DNA from: Acanthaster planci
Lineage: Eukaryota > Echinodermata > Asteroidea > Valvatida > Acanthasteridae
Reading direction: 5' to 3'
Assembly (NCBI RefSeq): GCF_001949145.1
Contig: NW_019091374.1
Span: 1,351,657 to 1,415,656 of the forward strand
DNA length: 64,000 nucleotides
Shown here: positions 39,301 through 45,444 of the stretch, piece after piece
Layout: each line of letters starts with the position of its first letter
How positions within the stretch are numbered: position 1 is the first letter of the stretch
Position numbers and translations under genes: made by a program
Notes under the pieces: generated by a model
Database searches by the model: none
The model's input: only the letters and a program-made list of their open reading frames with translations
Told to the model about the DNA's origin: nothing

Positions 39301-42300
39301 TGGAGTTGAGCCCTAAACCAAAGTCTTAGCTGTCCTAATGGGACTGAGTTTGGAAGCAGTGAGCTATGCTATTGTGATAAGGTGTCCTGCTTGTGGACAG
39401 AATCTTGGTTTGTTTGGTTGTTTAACTAATAATGTATACATCTCTTCACTAGTGAATTTCGTCCATGCAGAAAACATCTGTAGTGTTTCTTTCTGCCCAA
39501 AACCTCCCAATAGGGGAATTTTTGGAAGAGAGATTATGTTACACTGAACTGACCAATCAGCATCTTCTGAACTTCGTCACCATGGGTGATATCCCGAGCC
39601 ATATGCCCCTCTCCATTGACAATGGTGACATCTGCTCCATACTGAATGAGCAGGGCGACAAGTTCCTGTAAAGTATTGGAGCAATACGACCTTGTTCAGT
39701 TTTAATCTTTTACCTTAATCAGAAGTTGGAAGCGAGCAACTGAGTGGGTATTTGTTGGGATGGGGGAAGTGGTAGGCTGGACGGGTGAAATTGAGTTGGG
39801 TGGATGGGTGATATTTGGGTTGGGCTGATGGATGATATTTGGGTTGAGTTGGATGGATGAAAGTGGGTCAGGTGGACGGGTGAAAGTGGGTTGGATAGGC
39901 AGGTTGGATGGATTTAGATAGGATTATGTGCTATAATTGAATTGAGTTTGAATTTGAGTTGGGGGAGCCTGTCACAGACCTTTTTATTCACATTCTTTTT
40001 TCCCTCTTACCTTGTGGAAAATGGTTGAATCTAAAGTTAATTTTCCTTTACCCCAGAGAAAATGGTTAATTCCAAAGTTTTTTCAACAGTAGTATTTCAC
40101 TGGGTTTTACATCTGATTTCCTATTGACCAGGAGTTGTTCCTTAATTACTCTCACCTATTTTTCACATATCTGACATAGTCCCTTTACAAGTGTTTGGCA
40201 GGCAGGTGCGCAACAAAACGAAGTGTTTAGCAGGTATGCAATTGAAGTAGAATAAAGCTAGCAGCGTGAGTTAGGCTGCGCCTCCAGTCGTTGTTTCTTT
40301 ATTTTATTGTTGCCAGTGAGTTAACAGTAAATGGTGTTACATTAAAGGTAGTGTGCAGCTTGTATGAGGTGACCCTCATAGTCGTTGAGGGAAGTAGTTT
40401 GGGAGGATTTGAGTAGTATGCTTGAGCTACAGAGAGAGAGAGGACCATGCTCAGGGAGTAACCATTCTGCTAAATTTTCATGGTCCATGCTTCAGCTAAC
40501 GCAGTTCAGGTGTTGAAAGGTACTTGGTTTTAAACTAACATGACGAAAGTCGTCAAGGCGGACACCACCACACACCAGCTTTGGCGTAGCCAAGTTCTTT
40601 GGCATATTGCAAAAGTGGCACCAGAACCCAACCTGCAAGAAGTTTTGCCTGAGGAAAACTCGTAAGTGTAATTTGGTTATTATCTTATTTCATTCATTAT
40701 GTAAAGTTGACTGTTGGGACATTAAAGCTGTACAAATGTGTTTCTGAGCTCAAAGTGAATGGATCAGCACGCTTATATGATGAATATATTGTATTTAAAA
40801 TCACGTAGATGTGACATCGCTAAACCTGGGGATTTATGTTCTGCCCCTCCTAGATGGCCAGATATCCCTGGTGACTGTAGAAGTGACATGACTGAATCTC
40901 GGAATGATGGTGCTGCGGCACAGACCGAACTATAACCTGGCAGTTGATTGGGCGATCCATCACAAAATGGGCCGTTCGTCATGTTCGTGACCAGGCGGTC
41001 ACACATCAGTAGCCATTAACAGTGGCTGCAGTATCAAATTTATATATTTTTGAGGAAGGGTTCTCTTGGATCCTTTTATTCAACATTCATTTAACTCGGA
41101 TTTAAAGTGATTTGTAAATTTTCTGTTTTATTTTATCTCTTGACGACATCCAACAAAGAAAAAAAGAAAACCAAGGGAATTTAGGTATTAATTAATCAAG
41201 GAATCCTTTTGTATTTATTATTGGATTCGTCCCTCTCTTCAGAGAAATATCAAATGTAAAATTATCGATATTTTTGAAAAAAAATGTGTAAATATTATAG
41301 ATACCAAAAGAAACTCGAGTTCTTCTGAGTTTTCTCTGGGTTTATTTGGCTCGGGATTGACAGGGGGGGTGCTATCATAATATCAGTGGATAGCGCTGGT
41401 CGTGAAGACCCCATGCGGACTTTCAAAGGCATGTGCCCACTTTCTGAAAAAAAGTTCCGGAAGAATTTGGGTTAATGTAACTTGTCACAAAATATTCAGG
41501 AACTTTACAGGAACCAAGAGCAAAATTAAGGTTGAACAAGTGTTCACATTAGTTCCCCTTTTTCTTTATGAAGAAAAACAAGGAACAGTCCACACAGGGT
41601 ACAAGGCATGTAAAACCAGTGAGAGTTTGGTGGGTGTAAGTTAGTCGATGGACTTGGTGGTCGGAAATGGGATGAAGTCTGCATGGGGATAGGGGCAGTG
41701 CAGACAAAGGATGGACGGAGGAGTAGATAAGTAGGAATAACATGGCGATTGGGGTTGGACAGTGAAGAGGTTCACTTGGATTGGGGAAGGGGGCATCAAA
41801 CCTACATGTCTCCCAGTAAATGCTGCTCGGTGGAGTGGAGTGTCTCCGCTGTTGTTGACGATGTTAACATCAGCATTGTAGCTTAGCAGTAGGGTGGCTA
41901 CCTCCACGTGTCCAAAGTAGGCTGCCAGGTGGAGCGGGCTCCAGCCTAGGTTGGCCTTACTCGTACCTAGTCATTCGGCAATCGTGTACAGGTTTTCACA
42001 AGGAGAATAAAATAAATGCCATGATGGAATGAGGCCGAGTCAGTTTGAATAAGTGAATAATAAAACATTCAACTCTCCATTCAATGGAATATTCGAGCAT
42101 TCGATTGGGCAAAATTCCCACAAAAACAGAAACAAAACATTAAGTATTTAAAAAAAAAACCTGAAGGTAAGTAATTTTTTTGGCCTTAGTGCTGAAATGT
42201 ATTCAGCTGCCTTCACATTTCTTTTTGACACTTTGAGTTATGTTATATTACATTGAGTGCAATAAAAACACGAACTCCAAGTGGAGCCATGGGATACCAG

Positions 42301-42706
42301 TTTCCAAAACATTTTCTGGGAGCAGAAAGAACAGGCAGATATTTTAATCCCAGATCAAACCATGCCTGGAATTACAAGAGCTTCCAGTGTTGCCTATACA
42401 CATGTATTCACTGTACACTTGTTACACTGTCCGCTCTTCGTACACCAGGGTGACTGTCAACAGCTTTAAAATGATAAATCACTATACTTTACGTTAGAAA
42501 AACTGCAATAGAGTAAGTGTGCAACTCTGACCTTTGCAATTGATATTGAGTTGAATGGCATCCTCACTGTTCCACTCAAGAAGTTGTTCAACGGTCTGGC
42601 AGTCGCCGTGCCTGGATGCATAGAGAAGTCTCTCTTCATGTGTTGAGAAAGCCAAAGGACTGTTGGGTTCACTGTTGGAGTCTGATGTACTGTCATTTCT
42701 TGCCAT
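166..42706 (-). CDS. OSBPL1A: OSBPL1A (ORP1L-type) oxysterol-binding-protein-related protein, spliced gene, 18 exons in window, 3' end missing
   Basis: This is the summary entry for a minus-strand gene whose exons are listed separately. The joined exons give one open frame of 817 codons plus 2 nt, and every junction has GT-AG borders and matching phase. Domains in order are ankyrin repeats (about residues 60-245), a PH domain (about 255-352), a helical/coiled-coil segment (about 385-490), an FFAT-like motif (502-508), a serine-rich acidic linker (518-590) and an ORD (591 onward) with the family signature EQVSHHPP at 703-710. Family knowledge: ORP1L is a cytosolic cholesterol/PI4P-binding protein on late endosomes. 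It binds Rab7 through its ankyrin region and ER VAP proteins through FFAT, which controls endosome-ER contacts and endosome positioning. Vertebrate ORP1L is about 950 aa, so roughly 120 C-terminal residues lie left of the window. The start is the first ATG after a plausible acceptor, in good Kozak context (A at -3, G at +4). Confidence 0.95.
364..460. repeat. Poly-G/poly-C tract with 11-N gap next to a splice acceptor
   Basis: A run of G blocks on the plus strand (366-448) is interrupted by Ns at 414-424. Read on the gene strand it is the C-rich tract immediately before the exon 18 acceptor. The G runs could fold as a quadruplex on the non-template DNA strand. The gap most likely marks a length the assembler could not resolve. 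Confidence 0.8.
906..1082 (-). CDS. OSBPL1A: OSBPL1A exon 17 (residues 693-751, ORD signature EQVSHHPP)
   Basis: The exon is 177 nt, with acceptor TAATCCAG|GGAAGA and donor CCCAAA|GTGAGT. It encodes the OSBP fingerprint [13 protein letters not shown]. The His-His pair of this motif binds the PI4P phosphate in structures of the family. It then encodes [20 protein letters not shown]. All expected signature residues are intact. Confidence 0.97.
1586..1683 (-). CDS. OSBPL1A: OSBPL1A exon 16 (residues 661-692, ORD)
   Basis: The exon is 98 nt, with acceptor CGCACAG|TACGTA and donor GTCAG|GTATTT. It encodes [20 protein letters not shown] followed by [24 protein letters not shown] is a strongly conserved OSBP-family block. 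Vertebrate ORP1L has an Arg-Thr-Gly step before KPF, where this protein reads RLS. Confidence 0.95.
2440..2625 (+). repeat. Degenerate SINE body, same family as 34618-34902
   Basis: The stretch with TTGGGTT...CCCTACCTGATTCCGAGGGGTTTTCC, then GGAATATTCATCC and GTCTTCTAG, parallels the body of the tRNA-SINE at 34618-34902. That copy reads CTGATTCCATGGGTTTTACC, then GAATATTCCTCTGG and GTCTCTTC. The tRNA head is eroded. It lies in OSBPL1A intron 15. Confidence 0.6.
2669..2879 (-). CDS. OSBPL1A: OSBPL1A exon 15 (residues 590-660, start of ORD with lid)
   Basis: The exon is 211 nt, with acceptor GTCTTGAAG|GACAAA and donor ATAAAG|GTCAGC. It encodes [40 protein letters not shown] and [20 protein letters not shown]. 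The [17 protein letters not shown] run is the hallmark of the N-terminal ORD segment that contacts sterol and PI4P. Confidence 0.97.
2880..6175. other. OSBPL1A intron 14
   Basis: The intron contains the SINE head at 5.57 kb and scattered ACATGTAC repeats. A possible old repeat near 4.74-4.87 kb has TGGCTTGCCCAAAGCCACAG, a small self-complementary motif. No coding exon was found and none is needed for the protein. Confidence 0.6.
5573..5665 (+). mobile_element. tRNA-derived SINE head
   Basis: GGCTGGGCAGCTCAGTTGG with TAGAGCAC resembles a Pol III A box, and GGTTAAAATCCCGCTCC resembles a B box one base off GGTTCAAATCC. TTGTTCATCTTTGTAATC follows. Other copies are at 44831-44930 (minus) and 45141-45225 (plus). 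The shared non-tRNA tail (CAGTCAATTTCTTTGTTCAT) marks it as a SINE family rather than a functional tRNA. Confidence 0.75.
6176..6393 (-). CDS. OSBPL1A: OSBPL1A exon 14 (residues 518-589, serine-rich linker)
   Basis: The exon is 218 nt, with acceptor TATTTTCAG|AGCCTG and donor AGAAG|GTTTGT. It is a low-complexity linker with [20 protein letters not shown], then [10 protein letters not shown], then a charged stretch rich in E, K, R and S. S-F-H-S-I-M-D at 536-542 resembles a phospho-FFAT core. The donor was chosen because only phase 2 joins to exon 15 to give R-TKLP. The linker is poorly conserved in the family, so its exact end is the least certain of the exon borders. Confidence 0.85.
6655..6745 (-). 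mobile_element. tRNA-derived SINE head, minus strand
   Basis: On the minus strand the segment reads GCTTGCCTCTCACCTCTGTG, then GGTTCTATTCCTGGCC. This resembles the head of the SINE at 34618-34902 (CCTCGCCTTCCACCTCTGCG...GGTTCGATTCCCGGCTC). It is an old, diverged copy in intron 13. Confidence 0.55.
7084..8060 (-). pseudogene. Degenerate CR1/L2-like non-LTR retrotransposon reverse transcriptase
   Basis: On the minus strand, broken frames recall a LINE reverse transcriptase in the right order: [10 protein letters not shown] (RT block before the active site), then [11 protein letters not shown] where active elements have YADD, then [20 protein letters not shown], then [11 protein letters not shown] and [11 protein letters not shown], and finally [20 protein letters not shown] with the C-terminal tail. 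The catalytic Asp pair is replaced and there are several frame breaks, so it is dead. It is antisense-neutral intron material within OSBPL1A intron 13. Confidence 0.8.
8887..9057 (-). CDS. OSBPL1A: OSBPL1A exon 13 (residues 461-517, coiled coil and FFAT-like motif)
   Basis: The exon is 171 nt in phase 0 at both ends, with acceptor TCACCACAG|CTACAT and donor CCAGAG|GTGAGC. A helix ([32 protein letters not shown]) is followed by [20 protein letters not shown] at residues 502-508 sits where vertebrate ORP1L has its VAP-binding FFAT core (EFYDA). The core F-Y-D-A is kept, but position 1 is Thr rather than Glu and the upstream flank is Ser-rich rather than acidic. Confidence 0.94.
13765..14013 (+). 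mobile_element. ~250-bp MITE with GGGTAATTCC termini, copy A
   Basis: The left end GGGTAATTCCAGAAATTAGG is the inverted counterpart of the right end CCTAATTTCTGGAATTACGC. The interior (ATCTGACATATGATTTTGTA, TTTGAAATCAATTTC) is shared with the copy at 63097-63343 in the opposite orientation. It has no coding capacity. Flanking bases suggest an AT-containing target duplication, but the exact ends are uncertain. Confidence 0.85.
15334..15412. other. Perfect 26-bp inverted repeat with 27-nt loop (hairpin)
   Basis: Arms 15334-15359 and 15387-15412 are perfectly complementary, and a weaker stem continues outward for roughly 10 bases. The arm contains CACTGTGCTTCTTTTGTTAG on the plus strand. The size resembles an animal pre-miRNA, but a young foldback repeat would look the same. 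It lies in OSBPL1A intron 12. Confidence 0.5.
18621..19868 (+). mobile_element. 1.25-kb DNA element with GGGTCATTCCATGAA inverted termini
   Basis: GGGTCATTCCATGAA at 18625-18639 is repeated inverted as TTCATGGAATGACCC at 19850-19864, each flanked by ATAT. The ends resemble those of the 250-bp MITEs (GGGTAATTCCAGAAA), which suggests one superfamily. The interior has no recognisable transposase. Confidence 0.7.
19918..20060 (+). mobile_element. Truncated pogo/Tigger-like element end
   Basis: CAGTAAAATCTCGATAACTC, preceded by TA, followed by repeated TTAACTC / TAACTCGAA blocks, is the typical terminal and subterminal structure of pogo-type elements. It matches the ends of the element at 23463-24354. 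No right terminus was found within 1 kb, so it is probably truncated. Confidence 0.65.
23463..24354 (+). mobile_element. Pogo/Tigger-like DNA transposon remnant containing the 602-N gap
   Basis: The left end CAGTAAAATCTCGATAAATC and the right end (reverse complement) CAGTAAAATCTTGATAAGTC form terminal inverted repeats flanked by TA on both sides. Positions 23586-24187 are Ns. The sequence ttGGCCTGCAA occurs immediately on both sides of the gap, so the gap may be a mis-sized repeat collapse. Translations across the gap are meaningless. Confidence 0.8.
23586..24187. other. Assembly gap (602 N)
   Basis: This is unknown sequence inside a pogo-like element. Flanks on both sides carry TTGGCCTGCAA, so the true content may be shorter or longer than 602 bases. 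Confidence 0.99.
24418..24497 (+). mobile_element. tRNA-like SINE trace
   Basis: CTAGTTCAGTGGTTGAGAAA, then GCTTCGATTCCTGCCGAG resemble Pol III A and B boxes with an inserted stretch between them. It lies just outside the pogo-like element. It is too degenerate for a functional tRNA. Confidence 0.45.
25127..25430. mobile_element. Foldback element with ~115-bp inverted arms
   Basis: The left arm (25127 to about 25245) and right arm (about 25312-25430) are ~88% complementary by eye. Shared landmarks are CCATTCAATC, GGCTCGCTCTCTCAG, AAAATAAGGTCGTTGAACAA and GTCAAGACAT. The loop is about 70 bases. It would fold into a long hairpin and has no coding capacity. Confidence 0.85.
28242..28677 (+). 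mobile_element. 436-bp pogo/Tigger-like MITE with CAGTGGAACG termini
   Basis: The left end CAGTGGAACGTCACTATACC and the right end (reverse complement) CAGTGGAACGCCGCTATAAC are inverted repeats, flanked by TA on both sides. The CAGTGGAAC start and TA duplication are typical of Tigger/pogo elements. The interior lacks transposase. Confidence 0.85.
28902..29008 (-). CDS. OSBPL1A: OSBPL1A exon 12 (residues 425-460, helical segment)
   Basis: The exon is 107 nt, with acceptor ATCTGTAG|AGAGCC and donor GAGGAG|GTACGT. It encodes [20 protein letters not shown], then [15 protein letters not shown]. This continues the helical region. The downstream intron is by far the largest of the gene (19.8 kb). 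Confidence 0.93.
29654..29768 (-). CDS. OSBPL1A: OSBPL1A exon 11 (residues 387-424, helical segment)
   Basis: The exon is 115 nt, with acceptor TCCGACAG|ACTGCA and donor CTCG|GTAAGT. It encodes [20 protein letters not shown], then [18 protein letters not shown]. This is a heptad-like helix matching the region after the PH domain that is predicted to be coiled coil in ORP1L. Confidence 0.92.
29838..29945 (+). repeat. ~105-bp interspersed repeat, copy 1
   Basis: The copy has AGACCCTCTTCTAGTCACTC, then GTCAGTCCATATCTG. It matches 31067-31172 as a direct repeat 1.23 kb away. The two copies flank OSBPL1A exon 10. Confidence 0.75.
29994..30125 (-). CDS. OSBPL1A: OSBPL1A exon 10 (residues 343-386, PH C-terminal helix and acidic linker)
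   Basis: The exon is 132 nt in phase 0, with acceptor TTTGTCAG|GACTGG and donor CTAAAA|GTACTT. It starts [16 protein letters not shown], the amphipathic helix with the invariant PH tryptophan. An acidic stretch ([10 protein letters not shown]) follows, corresponding to the EEEED linker of ORP1L. Confidence 0.95.
30735..30975 (+). repeat. Diverged tandem duplication (~115-bp unit, two copies)
   Basis: CAACTAAAAATTAGAGTGTG at 30735 and CAACTCAAAATTAGACTGCG at 30849 start similar blocks. Each continues through an AACAGTTAAAAC-type stretch and TTTTCTAGTTTGAG/TTTTCCTTGTTGAG. It lies in OSBPL1A intron 9. Confidence 0.6.
31067..31172 (+). repeat. ~105-bp interspersed repeat, copy 2
   Basis: The copy has AGGACCCTCTTCTGGTCACT, then GTCAGTCCATATGTG, matching the copy at 29838-29945. 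Recombination between the two direct copies would delete exon 10. Confidence 0.75.
31296..31394 (-). CDS. OSBPL1A: OSBPL1A exon 9 (residues 310-342, PH domain)
   Basis: The exon is 99 nt in phase 0 at both ends, with acceptor CCTTGCAG|CCTAGT and donor AGGGAG|GTGAGC. It encodes [15 protein letters not shown], then [14 protein letters not shown]. The terminal SRE joins exon 10 as SREDWL, the start of the C-terminal PH helix, exactly as in vertebrate ORP1L. Confidence 0.93.
31638..31957. mobile_element. Foldback element with ~115-bp inverted arms
   Basis: Arms 31638-31752 and about 31842-31957 are inverted copies. Shared landmarks are AATAAAAT, CACTGAGTT, AAATTCTT, CTAAAGACACTGTTGCT, GTGATT and GGGGCAAG. 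The loop is ~90 bases. The architecture resembles the 25.1-kb foldback but the sequence is unrelated. Confidence 0.8.
32685..32953. mobile_element. ~265-bp MITE with CCTAGTGTGGAC termini
   Basis: TTACATACCTAGTGTGGAC at 32685-32703 is exactly inverted as GTCCACACTAGGTATGTAA near 32933-32951. If the element starts at CCTAG, TA flanks both ends, which fits a Tc1/mariner-type target duplication. It has no coding capacity. Confidence 0.7.
34618..34902 (+). mobile_element. tRNA-derived SINE, near full length
   Basis: The head GTTGGCGCAGTGGTTCTTTC (A box) and GGGTTCGATTCCCGGCTC (B box) is followed by a body with TGATTCCATGGGTTTTACC and ends in a GAAATAAATAATAATAA tail. Related copies are at 2440-2625 and 6655-6745. 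Confidence 0.85.
34962..35025 (-). CDS. OSBPL1A: OSBPL1A exon 8 (residues 288-309, PH domain)
   Basis: The exon is 64 nt, with acceptor TCCTTCAG|AGATGA and donor TTTAAG|GTGAAC. It encodes [22 protein letters not shown] shorter alternative end at 34987 (TTCAG|GTACC) was considered, but it would delete a PH strand conserved in the family. The longer form also gives phase 0 into exon 9. Confidence 0.85.
35450..35640 (+). mobile_element. tRNA-derived SINE (Leu/Ser-type head)
   Basis: GGTGGCCGAGTGGTTAAG, then GGGTTCGGGTCCCACCCAAG form Pol III boxes, and ACTTGTGAATG with a diverged body follow. It is related to the copies at 60283-60420 and 60535-60660. It lies in OSBPL1A intron 7. Confidence 0.75.
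35941..36014 (-). CDS. OSBPL1A: OSBPL1A exon 7 (residues 264-287, PH domain)
   Basis: The exon is 74 nt, with acceptor TATTTCAG|AGCAAA and donor AAAAAG|GTAGTC. It encodes [20 protein letters not shown] then YYRK. This is the second and third strands of the PH domain with the conserved W-V-V-L core. Confidence 0.94.
36015..37643. other. OSBPL1A intron 6
   Basis: The plus strand has open frames of up to ~159 codons at 36.2-36.95 kb, but they show no family match, no codon bias and no splice logic. I regard them as chance. Nothing else was recognised. Confidence 0.6.
37644..37685 (-). CDS. OSBPL1A: OSBPL1A exon 6, 42-nt microexon (residues 250-263, PH domain start)
   Basis: The exon is 42 nt in phase 0 at both ends, with acceptor TTTTAATAG|GTTGTG and donor CTAAGG|GTGAGT. 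It encodes [14 protein letters not shown], matching the family's xRYEGPLWK segment that opens the first PH strand. The exact 14-residue fit and both splice signals support it despite its size. Skipping it would keep the reading frame but remove the first PH beta strand. Confidence 0.88.
38154..38366 (-). CDS. OSBPL1A: OSBPL1A exon 5 (residues 179-249, last ankyrin repeats)
   Basis: The exon is 213 nt, 71 codons, in phase 0 at both ends. Acceptor is TTCACAG|TTGTTT and donor GTCAAG|GTAACA. It encodes [20 protein letters not shown] and [19 protein letters not shown], two ankyrin units closing the Rab7-binding module before the PH domain. Confidence 0.95.
38520..38620 (+). repeat. Copy of the TGTAAAAT...GGAGGATTT repeat family
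   Basis: GGTGTATGTAAAGTCTGGTT, then GAAATCAGAGGATTTGGGAC and TGTTAGGACTAA match related segments at 52645-52715, 55040-55110 and 55590-55675. Confidence 0.6.
39032..39117 (-). CDS. OSBPL1A: OSBPL1A exon 4 (residues 150-178, inter-repeat helix)
   Basis: The exon is 86 nt, with acceptor CTTCACAG|CAACTG and donor TCATTG|GTCAGT. The peptide [20 protein letters not shown] is a charged helix followed by a degenerate ankyrin start (LLDHVQSL). It lines up with the KLEELLLAAAREG region of vertebrate ORP1L. Confidence 0.92.
39554..39665 (-). CDS. OSBPL1A: OSBPL1A exon 3 (residues 113-149, ankyrin repeat)
   Basis: The exon is 112 nt, with acceptor TTTACAG|GAACTT and donor CTGATTG|GTCAGT. It encodes [20 protein letters not shown] followed by [17 protein letters not shown]. 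This completes the second ankyrin repeat and matches the ORP1L segment in which the consensus drifts (ARDIT in place of TPLH). Confidence 0.93.
39770..39920 (+). repeat. GGGTTGG/GGATGGATG-type minisatellite
   Basis: Imperfect repeats of ~20-28 bases contain GAGTTGGGTGGATGGGTGA, TGATATTTGGGTTGGGCTGA and GGATGAAAGTGGG. It lies in OSBPL1A intron 2. Confidence 0.75.
39920..41805. other. OSBPL1A intron 2, unassigned part
   Basis: There is no gene signal. TGGCACCAGAACCCAAC at about 40616 resembles a retroelement primer-binding site, but no LTR pair or coding region accompanies it. Confidence 0.5.
41806..41966 (-). CDS. OSBPL1A: OSBPL1A exon 2 (residues 59-112, ankyrin repeats)
   Basis: The exon is 161 nt, with acceptor ACTAG|GTACGAG and donor AGACAT|GTAGG. 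It encodes canonical ankyrin helices: [13 protein letters not shown], then [19 protein letters not shown] tetrapeptide opens each repeat. This region carries the Rab7-binding ankyrin domain in ORP1L-type proteins (family knowledge). The acceptor has only a weak pyrimidine tract. Confidence 0.93.
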
Positions 42707-42709
42707 AGT
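42532..42709 (-). CDS. OSBPL1A: OSBPL1A exon 1 (start codon exon, residues 1-58)
   Basis: Coding runs from the ATG at 42706 to 42532 (175 nt, ends in phase 1, donor AAAG|GTCAGA). The sequence TTCTTAAG|ACT directly before the ATG looks like a splice acceptor, so a 5'-UTR exon probably lies further upstream. The first ~22 residues are rich in Ser, Asn and acidic residues ([16 protein letters not shown]). They are followed by an ORP1-like start of the ankyrin region, [20 protein letters not shown]. The N-terminal extension is longer than in vertebrate ORP1L as I recall it. Confidence 0.9.
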
Positions 42710-43608
42710 CTTAAGAATGAAACAGATCAGCAAACTCAGCTACATGAATTGTTTAATGAAATTAAGTGAGGCCCAGAAAAACAACAAAATATATCCTAAA
42801 GAAGCCTTTAATTTTTTTGTCAAGATGGCCTGCTGTCTGTATTTAAGATTTCCATCACTTACTAATTTATTTTGACTGGTTCACAGTCCCGTAATGGTCA
42901 AAGGTGGAGAGAACCCAACAGTGCAATGCATCCCCTCCCCTCTGCACCATAAAAAAAGATAATTTTGGGGCCTATTTTATTTCCCTTTCATCCAATAAAC
43001 ATGTAAAAAGCCCCAAACATGTGACCTCACCCTCATCATCACAATGAAAATTTACAAGGTACTTAAAAACATCTAACTTTTTTTATCCAACCTAAACAGT
43101 TCGCTTTCCCCCTCCATCCTGAAAATTTGAATCTTTATCTCGCTTTTGATGATTTAGATGTTGTATTGGTACAGGAACTGAGCATGTGCAGTAAATCTTC
43201 CCCGGCGTTGATTTCATGCTTACATACCATTGCAAATTCAAATTCATGAGATAGAATTCAGATTTTGTGTCATTTTGGACCTTTTCCCTTAACAAATCTT
43301 CCAGAATCACAAACTGCATAAAAAAATTGAAATATTTTGAAATTGAATATAGAAAATTTATTGATTTAAAACGTATTTAAAGGGAGATATTGGGACTTTG
43401 GGGGGGCAGGAGAAATCCAATTACAATGCCATAGCATGGCCTGGACTGGATTGGATTCAGCAATCATGTGTTACTATGGCCAACTTACTACCCACTCACT
43501 ACCAGTATGGGAATTCAGCAATTAGTGGTATCGGTTTCATGCTGGCTGTTTAACAAAAGATTATGTGCGACCTGATGATGGCAAAATTATACACTCTGAC
43601 TTTCCAGA

Positions 43609-43735
43609 GGAATTTATTATTATTATTATTTATTCATGCCAATTCTTTTTCATCACATATAAGACGGGCATAGGAAAGGCATAAGTGATAACAATCACTG
43701 TGGCCAAAGACCTGCTACTCCTAATCAAGTTGTGT
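43609..43735 (+). repeat. Interspersed repeat, plus copy of inverted pair
   Basis: ATTATTATTATTATTTATTC, then ATGCCAATTCTTTTTCATCA and GATAACAATCACTGTGGCC occur in reverse complement at 45445-45548. The TAA/TTA microsatellite at one edge looks like a retroposon tail. Confidence 0.75.
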
Positions 43736-44410
43736 ACAAAGTAAATAAATATAAATAAAACTAAAAATATATTAAAGTATTTGAAGCCACAAATTAGAAC
43801 TTATAAATACTTCAATATAAAAAGGAAAAGAATCACTGGAAATGAATAAAAGTGGAAATGAATAAAGATAACATAAATAAGAAATAAATAAAGATAAATT
43901 AATTGAATAAGAAACTGAATAACTTGAATGAATAAGCAATTGATAAAGACACAAATAAATTAAGACACAATAAATTAAAAAAATGCATGTGTAAGAGATC
44001 AGCAGTTAAGTGTACAATAAAAGTAATGAAACTGTAAAGGATAATCGGCAAAGAGGAGGCTTAAATATTACTTAAAAAGAAGACCTGCTGCTCCTTATCA
44101 AGGTATGTATGAATGAGAATATATAAAAACATTAGAACATATGAATATTTAAATATAAAAGAAATGAACTCACTGGAAATGAATATAAGTGGACATGGTG
44201 GAAAGGAATAAAAATGATGTAAGAAATTGAATGAATTTGTACGTGAATAAACAGTCAGTAAGAGACACAATAACTAAATACAAAAATAATACACGTACAT
44301 GTAAAAGATAATATTCAATATGTATTATACACATGTACATGTATATGACAAATCTGAAAAAAGTAAAAGATAATTGGCAGAGAGGAGGCTTAATTATTAA
44401 TTTTACTTAA
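43709..44410 (+). repeat. AT-rich tandem duplication (~370-bp unit, two copies)
   Basis: AAGACCTGCTACTCCTAATC at 43709 and AAGACCTGCTGCTCCTTATC at 44082 start parallel blocks. Both contain CACTGGAAATGAATA and GTGG, and both end in GATAATYGGCARAGAGGAGG, CTTAA. The units have diverged by indels. Confidence 0.75.
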
Positions 44411-44830
44411 AAAAGAACCAAGTACATGCAGTTTTTGTTGTTAGTTCTGCTTTTTTCACCTCTTTTTCCCCTCAAGGTGCAAATAAATCTGGCAGTTACA
44501 TGTACCAAAGAGTAGAGGGCATGGAGGATGGGGCTACCCCTGGAACTCTGTGGTTCATACTCCGCCAGAGTGTGGTGGAAAATGAACCCCAGAAACAAGG
44601 CCTATGGCCCATTATGCCCATATTACCTTGAAAGCATGAAAAATGGAGAAAGAAACATCTGAGAAGAATTGCATATAATTACATAGACGCGACTATTTTT
44701 TCCCTACAGCTGTCAATTAGCCATTTGAAAGCAACAACATGACCTAATTTATCAAATTTAGCAGGGAAAATATTGAAGTAAGCCTATTCTCGTGGTCAGT
44801 GTGATGGCACTATGGACTTTTGATTATAAT

Positions 44831-44930
44831 GAACAAAGAAATTGACTGTCAGAGCGAGATTTGAACCTGCGGCCTTTGGAATACCGTACCAGTGCTCTAC
44901 CAACTGAGCTACCCAGCCCTATGTTGGTGG
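44831..44930 (-). mobile_element. tRNA-derived SINE head, minus strand
   Basis: On the minus strand it reads GGGCTGGGTAGCTCAGTTGG, then GGTTCAAATCTCGCTCTGAC with the tail CAATTTCTTTGTTC. It is the same family as 5573-5665 and the best preserved head in the window. Confidence 0.8.
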
Positions 44931-45140
44931 TTCTTCCCATTTGTCAATATCTCTGTTGGGGGGGCGCTAGCCAGAAGCCATTAAACCTGAAACACCATGT
45001 AGCCAGGGATCACACCCCAATTACGTGATACAACCTGGGAAGTGATGAACAGGGATCACTCAAAGAGGATATGGCTTTTTGAACATAAATCATGAAACAA
45101 ACCATATAGGGAAACTGACTAGGTGCTTATGAATGAATGT

Positions 45141-45225
45141 GCCCAGTTAGTAGAGCACTGGTACGGTATTCCAGAGGCCGCAGGTTCAAATCCCGCTCCA
45201 GTCAACTTCTTTGTTCATCTATCTA
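45141..45225 (+). mobile_element. tRNA-derived SINE head, plus strand
   Basis: GCCCAGTTAGTAGAGCACTG, then GGTTCAAATCCCGCTCCAGT and CTTTGTTCATC. It lies in inverted orientation to the copy ~250 bp upstream. Confidence 0.8.
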
Positions 45226-45444
45226 ATCATTCATAAGCAACTTTTTAACATATGGCAAAGGGCCAAATTTACCCTCCATGCCATTCAATAATGTGCAGAA
45301 GTTCCCAGATGTCCAACCGCGAGAACATACGCTTAGAGGTAGTAAACACTTTTCACATCAGTCTCAACAAAGGGTTTGTAGATGCATCAAGGAGAGTCCA
45401 TATAATATATATCAGTATACATTTACACTACACATAACTCGATG

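Noticed and set aside
39920-40640. LTR retrotransposon with primer-binding site TGGCACCAGAAC
   Set aside because: No matching second LTR, no TG...CA boundaries I could define, and no gag/pol trace follow the site.
44831-45225. tRNA genes
   Set aside because: A and B boxes are present, but the copies share a long non-tRNA tail and have mismatched arms, so they are SINE heads.
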